From the NCBI GenBank assembly GCA_964402115.1, contig CAYOBW010000107.1, positions 1 through 22,634 on the forward strand: a stretch of 22,634 bases of DNA. The letters run 5' to 3'. The notes beneath the pieces were generated by a model, which made no database searches, was not told the DNA's origin, and worked only from the letters and a program-made list of their open reading frames with translations. The translations under genes and the position numbers were made by a program. Shown one piece after another: positions 17,501 to 22,634 of this stretch. Positions within the stretch are counted from its first letter, which is position 1; every line of letters begins with the position of its first letter. The stretch is from CAYOBW01 sp964402115. GTDB taxonomy: Bacteria > Verrucomicrobiota > Kiritimatiellia > UBA8416 > CAYOBW01.

Positions 17501-18083
17501 GGGGCAATTCGAAGACTGGGTCGAGCTGTACAACGCCGCCGACCAGGCGGCGGACCTGTCGGGGTATGCGCTGACCGACGATCTGTTGAACCCGCGCAAG
17601 TGGCGGTTCCCGGGCGGTACGGTGATACCGGCGCGCGGCTTTGCGCTGGTGTGGGCGGACAACGACTTGTCGCAGGCGGGGCTGCACGCGGGGTTCAAGC
17701 TCAGCAAGGACGGGGAGTCGCTGGGGCTCTACGCGCCCGACGGGACCGCGGTGGACACGCTGACGTTCGCGGCTCAGCGGACGGACGTCAGCGAGGGGCG
17801 CTGGCCCGATGGCGCGGCGCCGTGGTACGCGATGCCGGTCCCGACGCCCGGTGCGCCCAACGCGCTGTTCGGTGTGAGCGGGTTGGGCGTCGCCGGCGGT
17901 GAAGTCCTGCTCGCGTGGCCCTCGCGCCTCGGGCTGTCGTACGCGGTGGACTTCCGCGCTTCGCTGCTGACCGGCAGCTGGTCCACGGTGGCGACGGGGG
18001 TGCCGGCGGGCGGCGCGCAAACTCTGTGGACGAATACCACCGGCGCCGCGCGCGGGTTCTATCGCGTCCGCGTGGAACCGTGA
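11514..18083 (+). CDS. Giant exported surface protein: six lamin-tail domains around a CotH-kinase-like domain
   Basis: The GTG at 11514 is preferred. GGGAG (11502-11506) lies 7 bases upstream, and the product starts M-R-I-R-N then a hydrophobic core and 'TGQAG', a standard signal peptide. Earlier in-frame starts give Arg/His-rich leader. Of 2189 residues, lamin-tail-type beta-sandwiches occur at about 302-455, 464-582, 594-755, 1509-1650, 1826-1960 and 1978-2103, with signatures 'SEIMYHP', 'INELMYHP', 'EYVELYN' and 'FPAG...GGYLVVA'. Sandwiches at about 755-905 and 1700-1815 look carbohydrate-binding-like. A CotH-like domain spans about 1046-1400: 'EVKLDMCGQSD', Asp1291, Asn1300 and 'YDMDHC' with Asp1317 and Asp1319. 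CotH proteins are atypical protein kinases of spore coats and cell surfaces. The last 70 residues end '...GSWSTVATGV...GFYRVRVEP', a module also seen near the N-terminus of the SUMF1-type protein. Kinase activity and substrate are unproven. Confidence 0.87.
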   Translation: MRIRNMLLVVCGLAAVTGQAGNVPEDFERWSVTTAFGTFTNSVGWVLHDGCVRPHIARLWTVNPHGGALMGGLREGALSGDSWLRAPYLGLAPTSMTFWAHNVLTNRPAAVAVQISTDSRTWRTAATVTNTALAWTLHRVALSDPTAAWVRLFKLPQPANSPALALDDVEVCYPSALDLSEPVLIPGAPTSTDAIAVTARAVPAGGVSNVALTCHFRFGTTGSFHAVPMAPAGDYTYRTTDGLPRGHTGTLQVYVSATHSAGPPQPVYAPGGGADAPVQTTIAGAGETVSARQFIASSKATWLIFSEIMYHPAARADGKNLEYVELYNTEPLPHDLGGYRLAGDIGYTFPAGSAIAARGYVVVAADPAAVEAAYGLAGVCGPYTNALPNAGGTVRLRNPQDALFLEVTYSDSPPWPVAADGAGHALALSRPDYGEGDCRAWAAGGLKGGTPGFAEPTYGDGLGSVRINEWLAHTDPPQVDGFELYNAGTQAVDIGGCWLSDDASTNRYRVPPRTLLPADGYLWLNQDVVGFNLSMSGDEVFLTSSNGARVVDAVRFGAQRNGQSSGRCPDGSDDLRPLATFTPGAANGPERRDSVVINELMYHPISGVDADEYIELHNRGAAPVNLTDWALVDGVNYTFPTGTTIAAGGYLVVAKDAARLLRAHPGLAAAIVLGDYSGSLSDRGERVELARPDDPALPGQDFVTVDEVTYNDGWGQWSDGGGSSLELVDPRSDNDWGMNWAGSDETAKAAWTIVDGLDTVDSVIVDSRNELRVYMLDAGECLLDDVEVTTVNGTTHLSDGFEGGQGAWTFTGTHIRSAITNGVGYGGSRCVLIRASDRGENGSERSDAGWVDAFWNRVTGLLITEPAIGATVRFRAKVRWRAGWPHMVLGLRGYFAEAPVRLTVPTDLGTPGAANSRRQANLGPALAEVGHAPVLPAAGQAVRVTCRADDPDGVTAVTLRYRVDPATTLTDAAMNDAGAGADVLPGDGVYSAWLPAQAADTLVAFRISARDGAAAPASSQFPQAAPAGGAPDLEAVVRFGDPAPNDVFDVYRLWLTSASVTRWTSLQAGNSKYSNEPIDLTLVCGGFRAIYNAGGRWRGLWRGYSSPVAAGGGGGAFSLLVPGENPVRGDKEVKLDMCGQSDTDTSSLREYYSYWLVRQMGCAGPHVRQVRVYANGTSRDVMTDMLTPTLDMCERWYADPDPQVYKDVGWTGDPFAVYMNGLGEKKLARYRWNLRKRKASVPNDDYATQLGLVDAFATTDNAAYDARVGALLDARGWVNYFALSGVLEAWDHYGYQWSHNMLVYIPREQRSHMFLYDMDHCIAGGTTGGLFPGWTVPTRLYERPVFRRAYWAFLKELCAGPLTAARTDAVLNDWQAVYVATGIPCDKNEVAAMKSWLAARRAFVEGQLATVATTFAVTSNGGNNFTTDAASVVLSGTAPVDVTTIAVNGRPHPVTFTSETQWQLRTSLAPGASLLQVTGTDWRGAAVVGATDALTVTTTAGVAPAPVGQVVISEIMYHAAATAGDYVELHNRSATQTYDLGGWRLDGVDFTFPYGTFLAPGGYVVAAENVTAYQYAYGNAEAVAGAYAGSLDDGGETLRLLQPVGTNTVVIDELRYDDDPPWPGGADGTGAALQLVDASQDNRHVGNWEVVSLTPGWHFASCALTAGVSVAGAQVQLYLGGAGQVAVDDVYLVQGTVPTVGVNRVTNGGFESGLTPWTAYGNHSGSVVTQGVAHSGNSSLVIVATGAGGGGRPPTQYAVLQNVTLQAAAVYTLSFWYLPGSTTNDLRAVVTKTSGNSTVGLRWAASGYRSPGALNTTAAVLPPLADVWLNELQTLNRDYRADGYGDFDPWLEVYNAGAGVRSLDGLYLTDSFTNLTRWAFPGGAQLGAGGCGVVWADAEGWETQGTAWHAGFRLNPTGGVLAVVQAAGGSARVLDYVTYGVVPTNAAYGRIPDGSGPWRVLHYPTAGVTNNGGSLARQLWLNEFMADNASVVRDPAGQFEDWVELYNAADQAADLSGYALTDDLLNPRKWRFPGGTVIPARGFALVWADNDLSQAGLHAGFKLSKDGESLGLYAPDGTAVDTLTFAAQRTDVSEGRWPDGAAPWYAMPVPTPGAPNALFGVSGLGVAGGEVLLAWPSRLGLSYAVDFRASLLTGSWSTVATGVPAGGAQTLWTNTTGAARGFYRVRVEP

Positions 18084-18102
18084 GGCAAGAGGATCTGCTG
18101 GT

Positions 18103-19821
18103 ATGAAACGGCAACATAACATTGAGCTTATAAGCTTGAAGCGCGGGCTTTGCGTGGGGCTGCTGGCGGTCGCGGCTGCGTGGGTTGACGCGGCGGAGCG
18201 GCGTCTGCCGTTGAGCGTGTACCGGGACAAGATGGTTGGTGGTTGGCTGGGCCAGATGGCGGGCGTGGGGTGGGGCGCGCCGACCGAGTTCAAGCACGTT
18301 GCGGCGATGATCCCGGACGCGGCCATGCCGCCTTGGAAGGCGGACATGATCAACCAGCATGGCAACGACGACCTGTACGTCGAGATGACCTTCCTCAAGA
18401 CGCTGGAGGATCACGGGCTGGACGTCTCCATCCGGCAGGCGGGGATCGATTGGGCCAACAGCGGCTACAAGCTGTGGCACGCCAACGAGGCGGGGCGGGG
18501 CAATCTGCGGCAGGGCATCGCGCCTCCGGACAGCGGGCACCCCCGCTTCAACGCGCACGCGGATGATATCGACTACCAGATCGAGGCCGACTTCGCGGGC
18601 CTGATCGCGCCCGGGCTGCCGAACCAGGCTCTGGCGCTGGGCGAGGTCTTCGGGCGGCTGATGAACTACGGGGATGGGTTGTATGGCGGGCAGTTCGTGG
18701 CCGGGATGTACACCGAGGCATTCTTCGAGGCGGACCCCGTGAAGCTGGTGGAGTTCGGCCTGCGTTGTATCCCGGCGGCGAGCCAGTACGCGGAAGGCGT
18801 AAGGGATGTGCTGGCGTGGTATCGCGAACAGCCGGCTGACTGGCGGGTCACATGGCACAAGGTCGAAGCGAAGTACCAGGACAACCCCGCCTATCGCCGG
18901 TTCTCTTGCGGCAAAGGCGCTTTCAACATCGACGCGAAGATCAACGGCGCCTATATCGTCATGGGCCTGCTGTACGGGGGCGGTGATCCGGACCGGACCA
19001 TCGCCATCGCCTGCCGGTGCGGGCAGGACAGCGACTGCAACCCGTCCAACGCCGCGGGCATCCTGTTCACGAGCCTGGGCGCGGCGCGCGTGCCGCCGCG
19101 GCTCCTCGGGCGGCTGGACCTGGCCGCGCGCTTCAGCCACACCGGCTACGACCTGCCGAAGGTCTACGCGGTGTGCGAGCAGCTCGCGCGGGCAGCGGTG
19201 CAGCGGGCAGGCGGTCACGTCGAGCGGGGTGCGGACGGCGCGGAGACGTTCGTGATCCCCATGCAGGCGCCGCGCCCCGGGCCGTGCGAGTCGTGCTGGG
19301 AGCCGCGGCCAGTGGCGAACGCGCGCTTCAGCGACGAGGAACGCGCGCGCATCAGGGCGCCGGCTGAACGTGTGCCGCGCTGCGCGCCCGTGGACCTGTC
19401 GAGCGCGGTGAATGGCTTTGCGCCCGGATGGCGGGTCCGGGACTGTGGCAGCGACATGTCCCCCGGAATCGTCGCGGACTGGCGGGGGCGCGAGACTGTA
19501 CTGGTGACCCACCCGCTGTCGGCCACCAACGCCTGTGTGTTGTTCCGCCAGGTGAGTGTGCCCGTCGACCGCACCACAACGCTGCGTGCCCTGGTCAGCC
19601 ACTACCCCGCTGGCGATTGGCTGCTGGTTGTGCGCGCCGACGGCAAGGAGTTGCACCGCCAGGTTGTGGGCAAGGAGACCGCGCCGGACGGGTGGCTCAC
19701 GGTGAACGTGGACCTGACGCCGCTCGCCGGCCAGACCGTTGCGCTCGAGGTCCTGAACCAGCCCAACGGCTGGTCGTGGGAAGCCGGCTATTGGGGCAAG
19801 CTGGCGGTGGAGAACGAGTAG
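18103..19821 (+). CDS. Exported ADP-ribosylglycohydrolase-family protein with C-terminal beta-sandwich
   Basis: It begins 19 bases after the lamin-tail/CotH stop, with AAGAGG (18087-18092) 10 bases before the ATG, so the two are probably co-transcribed. A signal peptide (KRGLCVGLLAVAAAWVDAA) implies export. The ADP-ribosylglycohydrolase (PF03747-type) fold runs from about residue 38 to 370: 'KMVGGWLGQMAGVGWGAPTE', 'NDDLYVE' (Asp89, Asp90, Glu94) and 'GQDSDCNPSN' (Asp309, Asp311). The acidic pairs correspond to the residues that bind two Mg or Mn ions in this family, with Ser in place of the usual Thr between the last two. Residues about 430-572 form an extra beta-rich domain ('WLLVVRADGKELHRQVVG') resembling a carbohydrate-binding module. 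Classical members remove ADP-ribose from protein or O-acetyl groups, which is unexpected outside the cytoplasm. A glycan or other extracellular substrate is possible. Confidence 0.86.
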   Translation: MKRQHNIELISLKRGLCVGLLAVAAAWVDAAERRLPLSVYRDKMVGGWLGQMAGVGWGAPTEFKHVAAMIPDAAMPPWKADMINQHGNDDLYVEMTFLKTLEDHGLDVSIRQAGIDWANSGYKLWHANEAGRGNLRQGIAPPDSGHPRFNAHADDIDYQIEADFAGLIAPGLPNQALALGEVFGRLMNYGDGLYGGQFVAGMYTEAFFEADPVKLVEFGLRCIPAASQYAEGVRDVLAWYREQPADWRVTWHKVEAKYQDNPAYRRFSCGKGAFNIDAKINGAYIVMGLLYGGGDPDRTIAIACRCGQDSDCNPSNAAGILFTSLGAARVPPRLLGRLDLAARFSHTGYDLPKVYAVCEQLARAAVQRAGGHVERGADGAETFVIPMQAPRPGPCESCWEPRPVANARFSDEERARIRAPAERVPRCAPVDLSSAVNGFAPGWRVRDCGSDMSPGIVADWRGRETVLVTHPLSATNACVLFRQVSVPVDRTTTLRALVSHYPAGDWLLVVRADGKELHRQVVGKETAPDGWLTVNVDLTPLAGQTVALEVLNQPNGWSWEAGYWGKLAVENE

Positions 19822-19911
19822 GTCCGCTGAGATGCCGTCATGCTGCACCTTGCACTCGCGACAGGGATGTGTGAAGCTCTGGTCGGGCACGTGAGCTGAA
19901 AAGGAGTCATC

Positions 19912-20730
19912 ATGCTGAAGAACGTCTTCGTTGCACTGGCTGTTCTGGGCGCGCAGGGTTGTGCCGTGTTCGAGGTCCTCGATGAACTGGGCCTGCCCGC
20001 GGCCGAGACGGGGGCGGGCGTGCCCGCAGCCGGCGCGAGCGCGTCAACCCCGCTTCACGATGCCGCGCTGGCCGGCAATCTCCGCCAGGTCAAACGCCTC
20101 GTAGCCGCGGGCGCCGACGTCAATGCCCGGAACGAGCAGAACTGGACCCCGGTGGACGCTGCGCTGCTGATGGATCACAATGACGTGGCGCAGTACCTGA
20201 TGGAGAACGGTGGCAAGTCGAATCCGCAGGCGGCCGACGCGGACGGCGACACGTGGCTCATAGGCGCAGCGGCGGCGGACGACAAGGAGCTGGCCGTGGC
20301 CCTGCTTGAACAGGGCGCCGATCCCAACCACCGCAACAATCTCGGGCGGACGGCCCTGATGTACGCCGCCATCGAAGGTCAGGACGACATCGCCAAGGCC
20401 TTGCTGCAGAAGAACGCCGATCCGAACATCGGCGACAACGATGGAGACACTGCCCTGCACCTTGCCATCTACATGAAGGCAAAGGGACTCAACATCGTGA
20501 GATTGCTGCTGGCAAGCAAGGCGAATCCCAATGCGGCGAACGAGCTCGGGGACACACCGATGCACTGGGCCGCCGCGGCCGGCAATATCGAGGCTGCCCG
20601 CCTGCTCATCTCGAGCGGCGCGGGTGTCAATGCCCGGAGCAAGGCCGGCCAGAGCCCGCTGGGTCGCGCCATGGGGAAACAGCAGAGCGCGTTTGCTGCC
20701 TTTCTGCGCGCGCAGGGTGCGACCGACTGA
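19912..20730 (+). CDS. Ankyrin-repeat protein, probable lipoprotein
   Basis: The ATG at 19912 has AAGGAG (19901-19906) 5 bases upstream. The N-terminus 'MLKNVFVALAVLGAQGC' is a short signal with a possible lipobox ending at Cys17. The -3 to -1 residues (A-Q-G) are not ideal, so lipidation is likely but not certain. After a Gly/Ala/Pro linker come about six ankyrin repeats of 33-35 residues, starting near 46, 79, 113, 146, 179 and 214, plus a partial one at the end ('TPLHDAAL', 'TALMYAAIEG', 'TALHLAIYM', 'TPMHWAAAAG', each followed by 'L...GADpN'). The fifth has a two-residue insertion. Ankyrin repeats bind partner proteins, and no enzymatic motif is present. It follows the previous gene by 90 bp in which I see no clear promoter, so it may belong to the same transcript. 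Confidence 0.88.
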   Translation: MLKNVFVALAVLGAQGCAVFEVLDELGLPAAETGAGVPAAGASASTPLHDAALAGNLRQVKRLVAAGADVNARNEQNWTPVDAALLMDHNDVAQYLMENGGKSNPQAADADGDTWLIGAAAADDKELAVALLEQGADPNHRNNLGRTALMYAAIEGQDDIAKALLQKNADPNIGDNDGDTALHLAIYMKAKGLNIVRLLLASKANPNAANELGDTPMHWAAAAGNIEAARLLISSGAGVNARSKAGQSPLGRAMGKQQSAFAAFLRAQGATD

Positions 20731-20739
20731 CGCAAGGGA

Positions 20740-20755
20740 TGCGCTCCCCGGCGCA
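20740..20755. terminator. Small hairpin between convergent genes
   Basis: The 27-bp gap between the ankyrin and HD-domain stop codons contains TGCGC (20740-20744), a six-base loop and GCGCA (20751-20755). It is short and lacks a U-tract. Only the position suggests a shared 3'-end signal. Confidence 0.2.
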
Positions 20756-20757
20756 CG

Positions 20758-21351
20758 CTAGGGCGCGGCGTCGTGCTGCGCCAGGCCCAGTCCGATGCTG
20801 TCAGCCACCTCTCGCATCCCGGCTATCACGTCGGCGATGAGCGTGTCGAGATCGGCGCAGAGCATGGCTGCGCCCTTCTCGATCACCTCGCGATCGGCGC
20901 CGGCGGCAAAGCCCTTCTGTTTCCACTTCTTCCGCACCGACTTCACTTCGAGGTCCATGACGCTCCGGGACGGGCGCACCAGGGCGCAAGCCGTGACGAA
21001 GCCCGCCAGCTCATCCACCGCGTAGAGCGTCTTCTCCAGGGGCGTGTGCGGCTCGACATCCGTGCAAAGGCCCCAGCCGTGCGCCAGCACGGCCCGCACG
21101 TACTCGGGCGGCCAGGCCTGCTGCTCCAGGATCTCCTTCGTCTGCCTGCAGTGCTGGTCGGGGTAGCGCTCGTAGTCCAGGTCGTGAATCAGTCCGATCA
21201 CGCCCCAGGCGTCTTCGTTTTCGCCCCGCTTACGCGCCATGTAGCGCATGACGCCTTCGACGGCCAGGGCGTGATTGACGAGCGAGGCGCTTGAGTTGAA
21301 TTCGCGCAGCAGGGCCAAAGCCTCTGCCCGGGTTGGTATATGCGTTTCCAT
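20758..21351 (-). CDS. HD-domain phosphohydrolase-type protein
   Basis: The ATG at 21351 has GGAG 7 bases upstream on the minus strand. The 197-residue product has no signal peptide and should be cytoplasmic. It shows the HD-superfamily metal set: His27 ('NHALAVEGVMRYMA'), His56-Asp57 ('GLIHDLDYERYP') and Asp113 ('YAVDELAGF'). HD proteins are metal-dependent phosphohydrolases of nucleotides and other phosphoesters. The compact single-domain form with 'HDLDYE' and 'DELAGF' matches a widespread group annotated only as HD or HDIG hydrolases, so the substrate is unknown. It is the only clearly cytoplasmic soluble enzyme in the window. It is transcribed away from the GH172-type gene, with 160 bp between the starts, and converges on the ankyrin gene. 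A housekeeping role unrelated to the glycan genes is quite possible. Confidence 0.87.
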   Translation of the reverse strand: METHIPTRAEALALLREFNSSASLVNHALAVEGVMRYMARKRGENEDAWGVIGLIHDLDYERYPDQHCRQTKEILEQQAWPPEYVRAVLAHGWGLCTDVEPHTPLEKTLYAVDELAGFVTACALVRPSRSVMDLEVKSVRKKWKQKGFAAGADREVIEKGAAMLCADLDTLIADVIAGMREVADSIGLGLAQHDAAP

Positions 21352-21420
21352 GATTCGTCTCCACGGTGTTTAGGCCACCAGTATCCACGGCAGGGGTGGC
21401 GGCGTCGAGCGTGTAACCGC

Positions 21421-21448
21421 TTGCCTTGTGCGGGGCATTCTTTATGAT
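21421..21448 (+). promoter_or_regulatory. Candidate promoter of the GH172/DUF2961-type gene
   Basis: TTGCCT (21421-21426), a 16-base spacer and TATGAT (21443-21448, 5/6 to consensus) lie in the divergent region, predicting a start near 21455 and a leader of about 57 bases. The short AT-rich patch around the -10 stands out from the GC-rich flanks. Confidence 0.42.
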
Positions 21449-21511
21449 TCCCGACAGAACTGATGGAAACACGCACCCAGGGGTTGGGCCCTCGAAGCAA
21501 GGAGCGACAGT

Positions 21512-22634
21512 ATGCGTAAGGCGCTGGGGACGGCTGCGGGTTTCGTGCTGGGGTGGGGGCTGGTCTGCGCGGCGGCCCCCGTGACGCTGGAGTCCCTGCT
21601 CGACGAGCAGGTGAGCCGGGATACGCTGGCGCGCCTGCCGGCTCCGGCCTTTGTCTGCAGGCAGTTCAGCAGCTACGACCGGCGCTCCACCAACGCGCTG
21701 GATCGGACCTCGTGGTTTGCCAACAACGACCAGCGCCAGTTCCTTCGCAAGGATACGGTCGAAGGGCGGACCGAGTGCGTCATGATGGACGCGGCGGGGC
21801 CCGGGGCGATCGTGCGCTTCTGGTGCACGTGGGACAAACCGAACGGCACGCTGCGCATCTACCTCGACGACGCGCCCCGGCCGGTCGTCGAGGGGAACGT
21901 GGGGGACGTGATCAGCGGGGGACTGCTCGTCGGCCGGCCGCTGTCCGCCGAGCGATCGCGCGGGCACGACCTCTACCTGCCGCTGCCCTACGCGAAGCGC
22001 TGCCGCGTGACCTGGGAGGGGCCGGAGAAGGGGCCGTTCTATTACCAGATCAACTACCGCACCTACACCGCCGGGACGCTGGTCGAAACGTTTTCCCTGG
22101 ACGCGCTGCACAAGGCCGCTGCGCAAGTGGCCGCCGCGCAGTCGCAGCTGGCCCGCGCTGTCGTGCAGCCCGTGGAGGGCGTGGTGACGTCGCCCCTGGC
22201 CGGCGAACTGCCTCCCGGCGGGTCGCGCGAGGTGACGGTAAGCGGAGCTGGCGCGCTGCGCGCTTTCACCCTGAAAGTCGCGGCCGACGACGTCGAGCAG
22301 GCGCTGCGCTCCACCGTGCTCGACATCGCCTTTGACGGTGAACGCACGGTCTGGTGTCCCATCGGTGACTTCTTCGGCGTCGGGCACCGGGTCAACGCCT
22401 ACCGCAGCTGGTACAGCGAATGCGGCGAAGACGGCACGCTGGTCGGCCGCTGGGTGATGCCCTTTGCGGAGAAGGCCGTGGTGACGCTGCGCAACGTGGG
22501 CGGGGAACCGGTCCGTGTGCTCGTGGGCGAAGTGCAGCGCAGTCCATGGGCCTGGGACGACCGCTCCATGCACTTCCACGCCACGTGGCGCGAATTTGCG
22601 GACCAGGTGACGCAGACCAACGCCGGCGCCGACC
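21512..22634 (+). CDS. Exported GH172 (DUF2961) family protein, 3'-truncated
   Basis: The ATG at 21512 has AAGGAG (21499-21504) 7 bases upstream. I translated the frame to the window end without a stop, so the gene continues to the right. The N-terminus 'MRKALGTAAGFVLGWGLVCAAA' is a signal peptide. DUF2961 landmarks follow in order: 'LPAPAFVCRQFSSYDRRS', 'GPGAIVRFWCTW', 'LRIYLDD', 'LYLPLPYAKRCRV', 'FYYQINYRTY', 'WCPIGDFFGVG' and 'GRWVMPFAEKAVVTLRN'. This family was classified as GH172 after members were shown to act on alpha-D-fructofuranosyl or alpha-D-arabinofuranosyl linkages, with two glutamates as catalytic residues. I cannot align precisely enough here to name them. The second jelly roll and C-terminus are partly missing. 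It is probably exported and adds furanosidase-type potential to the nearby GH30 and GH2 genes. Confidence 0.84.
   Translation, partial: MRKALGTAAGFVLGWGLVCAAAPVTLESLLDEQVSRDTLARLPAPAFVCRQFSSYDRRSTNALDRTSWFANNDQRQFLRKDTVEGRTECVMMDAAGPGAIVRFWCTWDKPNGTLRIYLDDAPRPVVEGNVGDVISGGLLVGRPLSAERSRGHDLYLPLPYAKRCRVTWEGPEKGPFYYQINYRTYTAGTLVETFSLDALHKAAAQVAAAQSQLARAVVQPVEGVVTSPLAGELPPGGSREVTVSGAGALRAFTLKVAADDVEQALRSTVLDIAFDGERTVWCPIGDFFGVGHRVNAYRSWYSECGEDGTLVGRWVMPFAEKAVVTLRNVGGEPVRVLVGEVQRSPWAWDDRSMHFHATWREFADQVTQTNAGAD

Noticed and set aside
13554..18398. A 1614-codon open frame on the minus strand opposite the lamin-tail/CotH gene
   Set aside because: Its product is Arg/His/Pro-rich with no domain or signal, as expected when a GC-rich gene is read antisense. 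The plus-strand gene has clear domains and a ribosome-binding site.
1..22634. CRISPR arrays, tRNA or rRNA genes, insertion sequences, phage or classical defence genes
   Set aside because: I saw no regularly spaced direct repeats, cloverleaf or rRNA sequence, transposase, integrase, or nuclease-helicase sets on reading the window.

Overview
The window is GC-rich and gene-dense. It carries no rRNA, tRNA, CRISPR array, transposase or phage gene that I can see. Most genes encode exported proteins: parallel beta-helix, GH30, GH2, SUMF1-type, lamin-tail/CotH, ADP-ribosylglycohydrolase-type and GH172/DUF2961-type. That repertoire, the very large lamin-tail/CotH protein with 'SEIMYHP'-type repeats, and the short C-terminal 'W..v..g......FYRV' module all suggest a PVC-superphylum bacterium (Verrucomicrobiota, Kiritimatiellota or Lentisphaerota). 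This lineage call is inferred from protein style, not from a marker gene.

Layout. (1) 1-7843, plus strand: a tight run of three genes spaced 13 and 18 bp apart. It holds a beta-helix protein cut by the left edge and ending in one dockerin-like calcium loop, a secreted GH30-type hydrolase, and a 1378-residue secreted fusion of a GH2-type hydrolase, a carbohydrate-binding-like domain and a TolB/PL22-like beta-propeller. (2) 7861-9353, minus strand: two tandem paralogous polytopic membrane proteins, converging on the hydrolase run. (3) 9354-9685: a divergent control region with candidate promoters and an inverted repeat that touches a -35 box. (4) 9686-10906, plus: an exported SUMF1/FGE-fold protein lacking one of the two catalytic cysteines of true formylglycine-generating enzymes. 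(5) 10907-11513: a 607-bp non-coding region holding a REP-like pair of inverted hairpins and a set of competing inverted repeats. (6) 11514-19821, plus: the 2189-residue lamin-tail/CotH-kinase surface protein, followed 19 bp later by an exported ADP-ribosylglycohydrolase-family protein. (7) 19912-20730, plus: an ankyrin-repeat probable lipoprotein. (8) 20758-21351, minus: an HD-domain phosphohydrolase-type protein. (9) 21512-end, plus: an exported GH172/DUF2961 protein cut by the right edge.

How they may work together. The first run looks like an extracellular polysaccharide-degrading unit: a beta-helix binder or lyase plus two retaining-type hydrolases whose catalytic glutamates are visible. 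A furanosidase-type GH172 protein lies at the far end. No SusC/SusD pair, sulfatase or dedicated sugar regulator is visible, so the target glycan cannot be named. The lamin-tail/CotH gene and the ADP-ribosylglycohydrolase-type gene form a second likely transcription unit. I see no clearly established new defence or mobile system. The most unusual items are the GH2-propeller fusion, the CotH plus ADP-ribosylglycohydrolase-type pair, and the structured intergenic region at 11121-11415.
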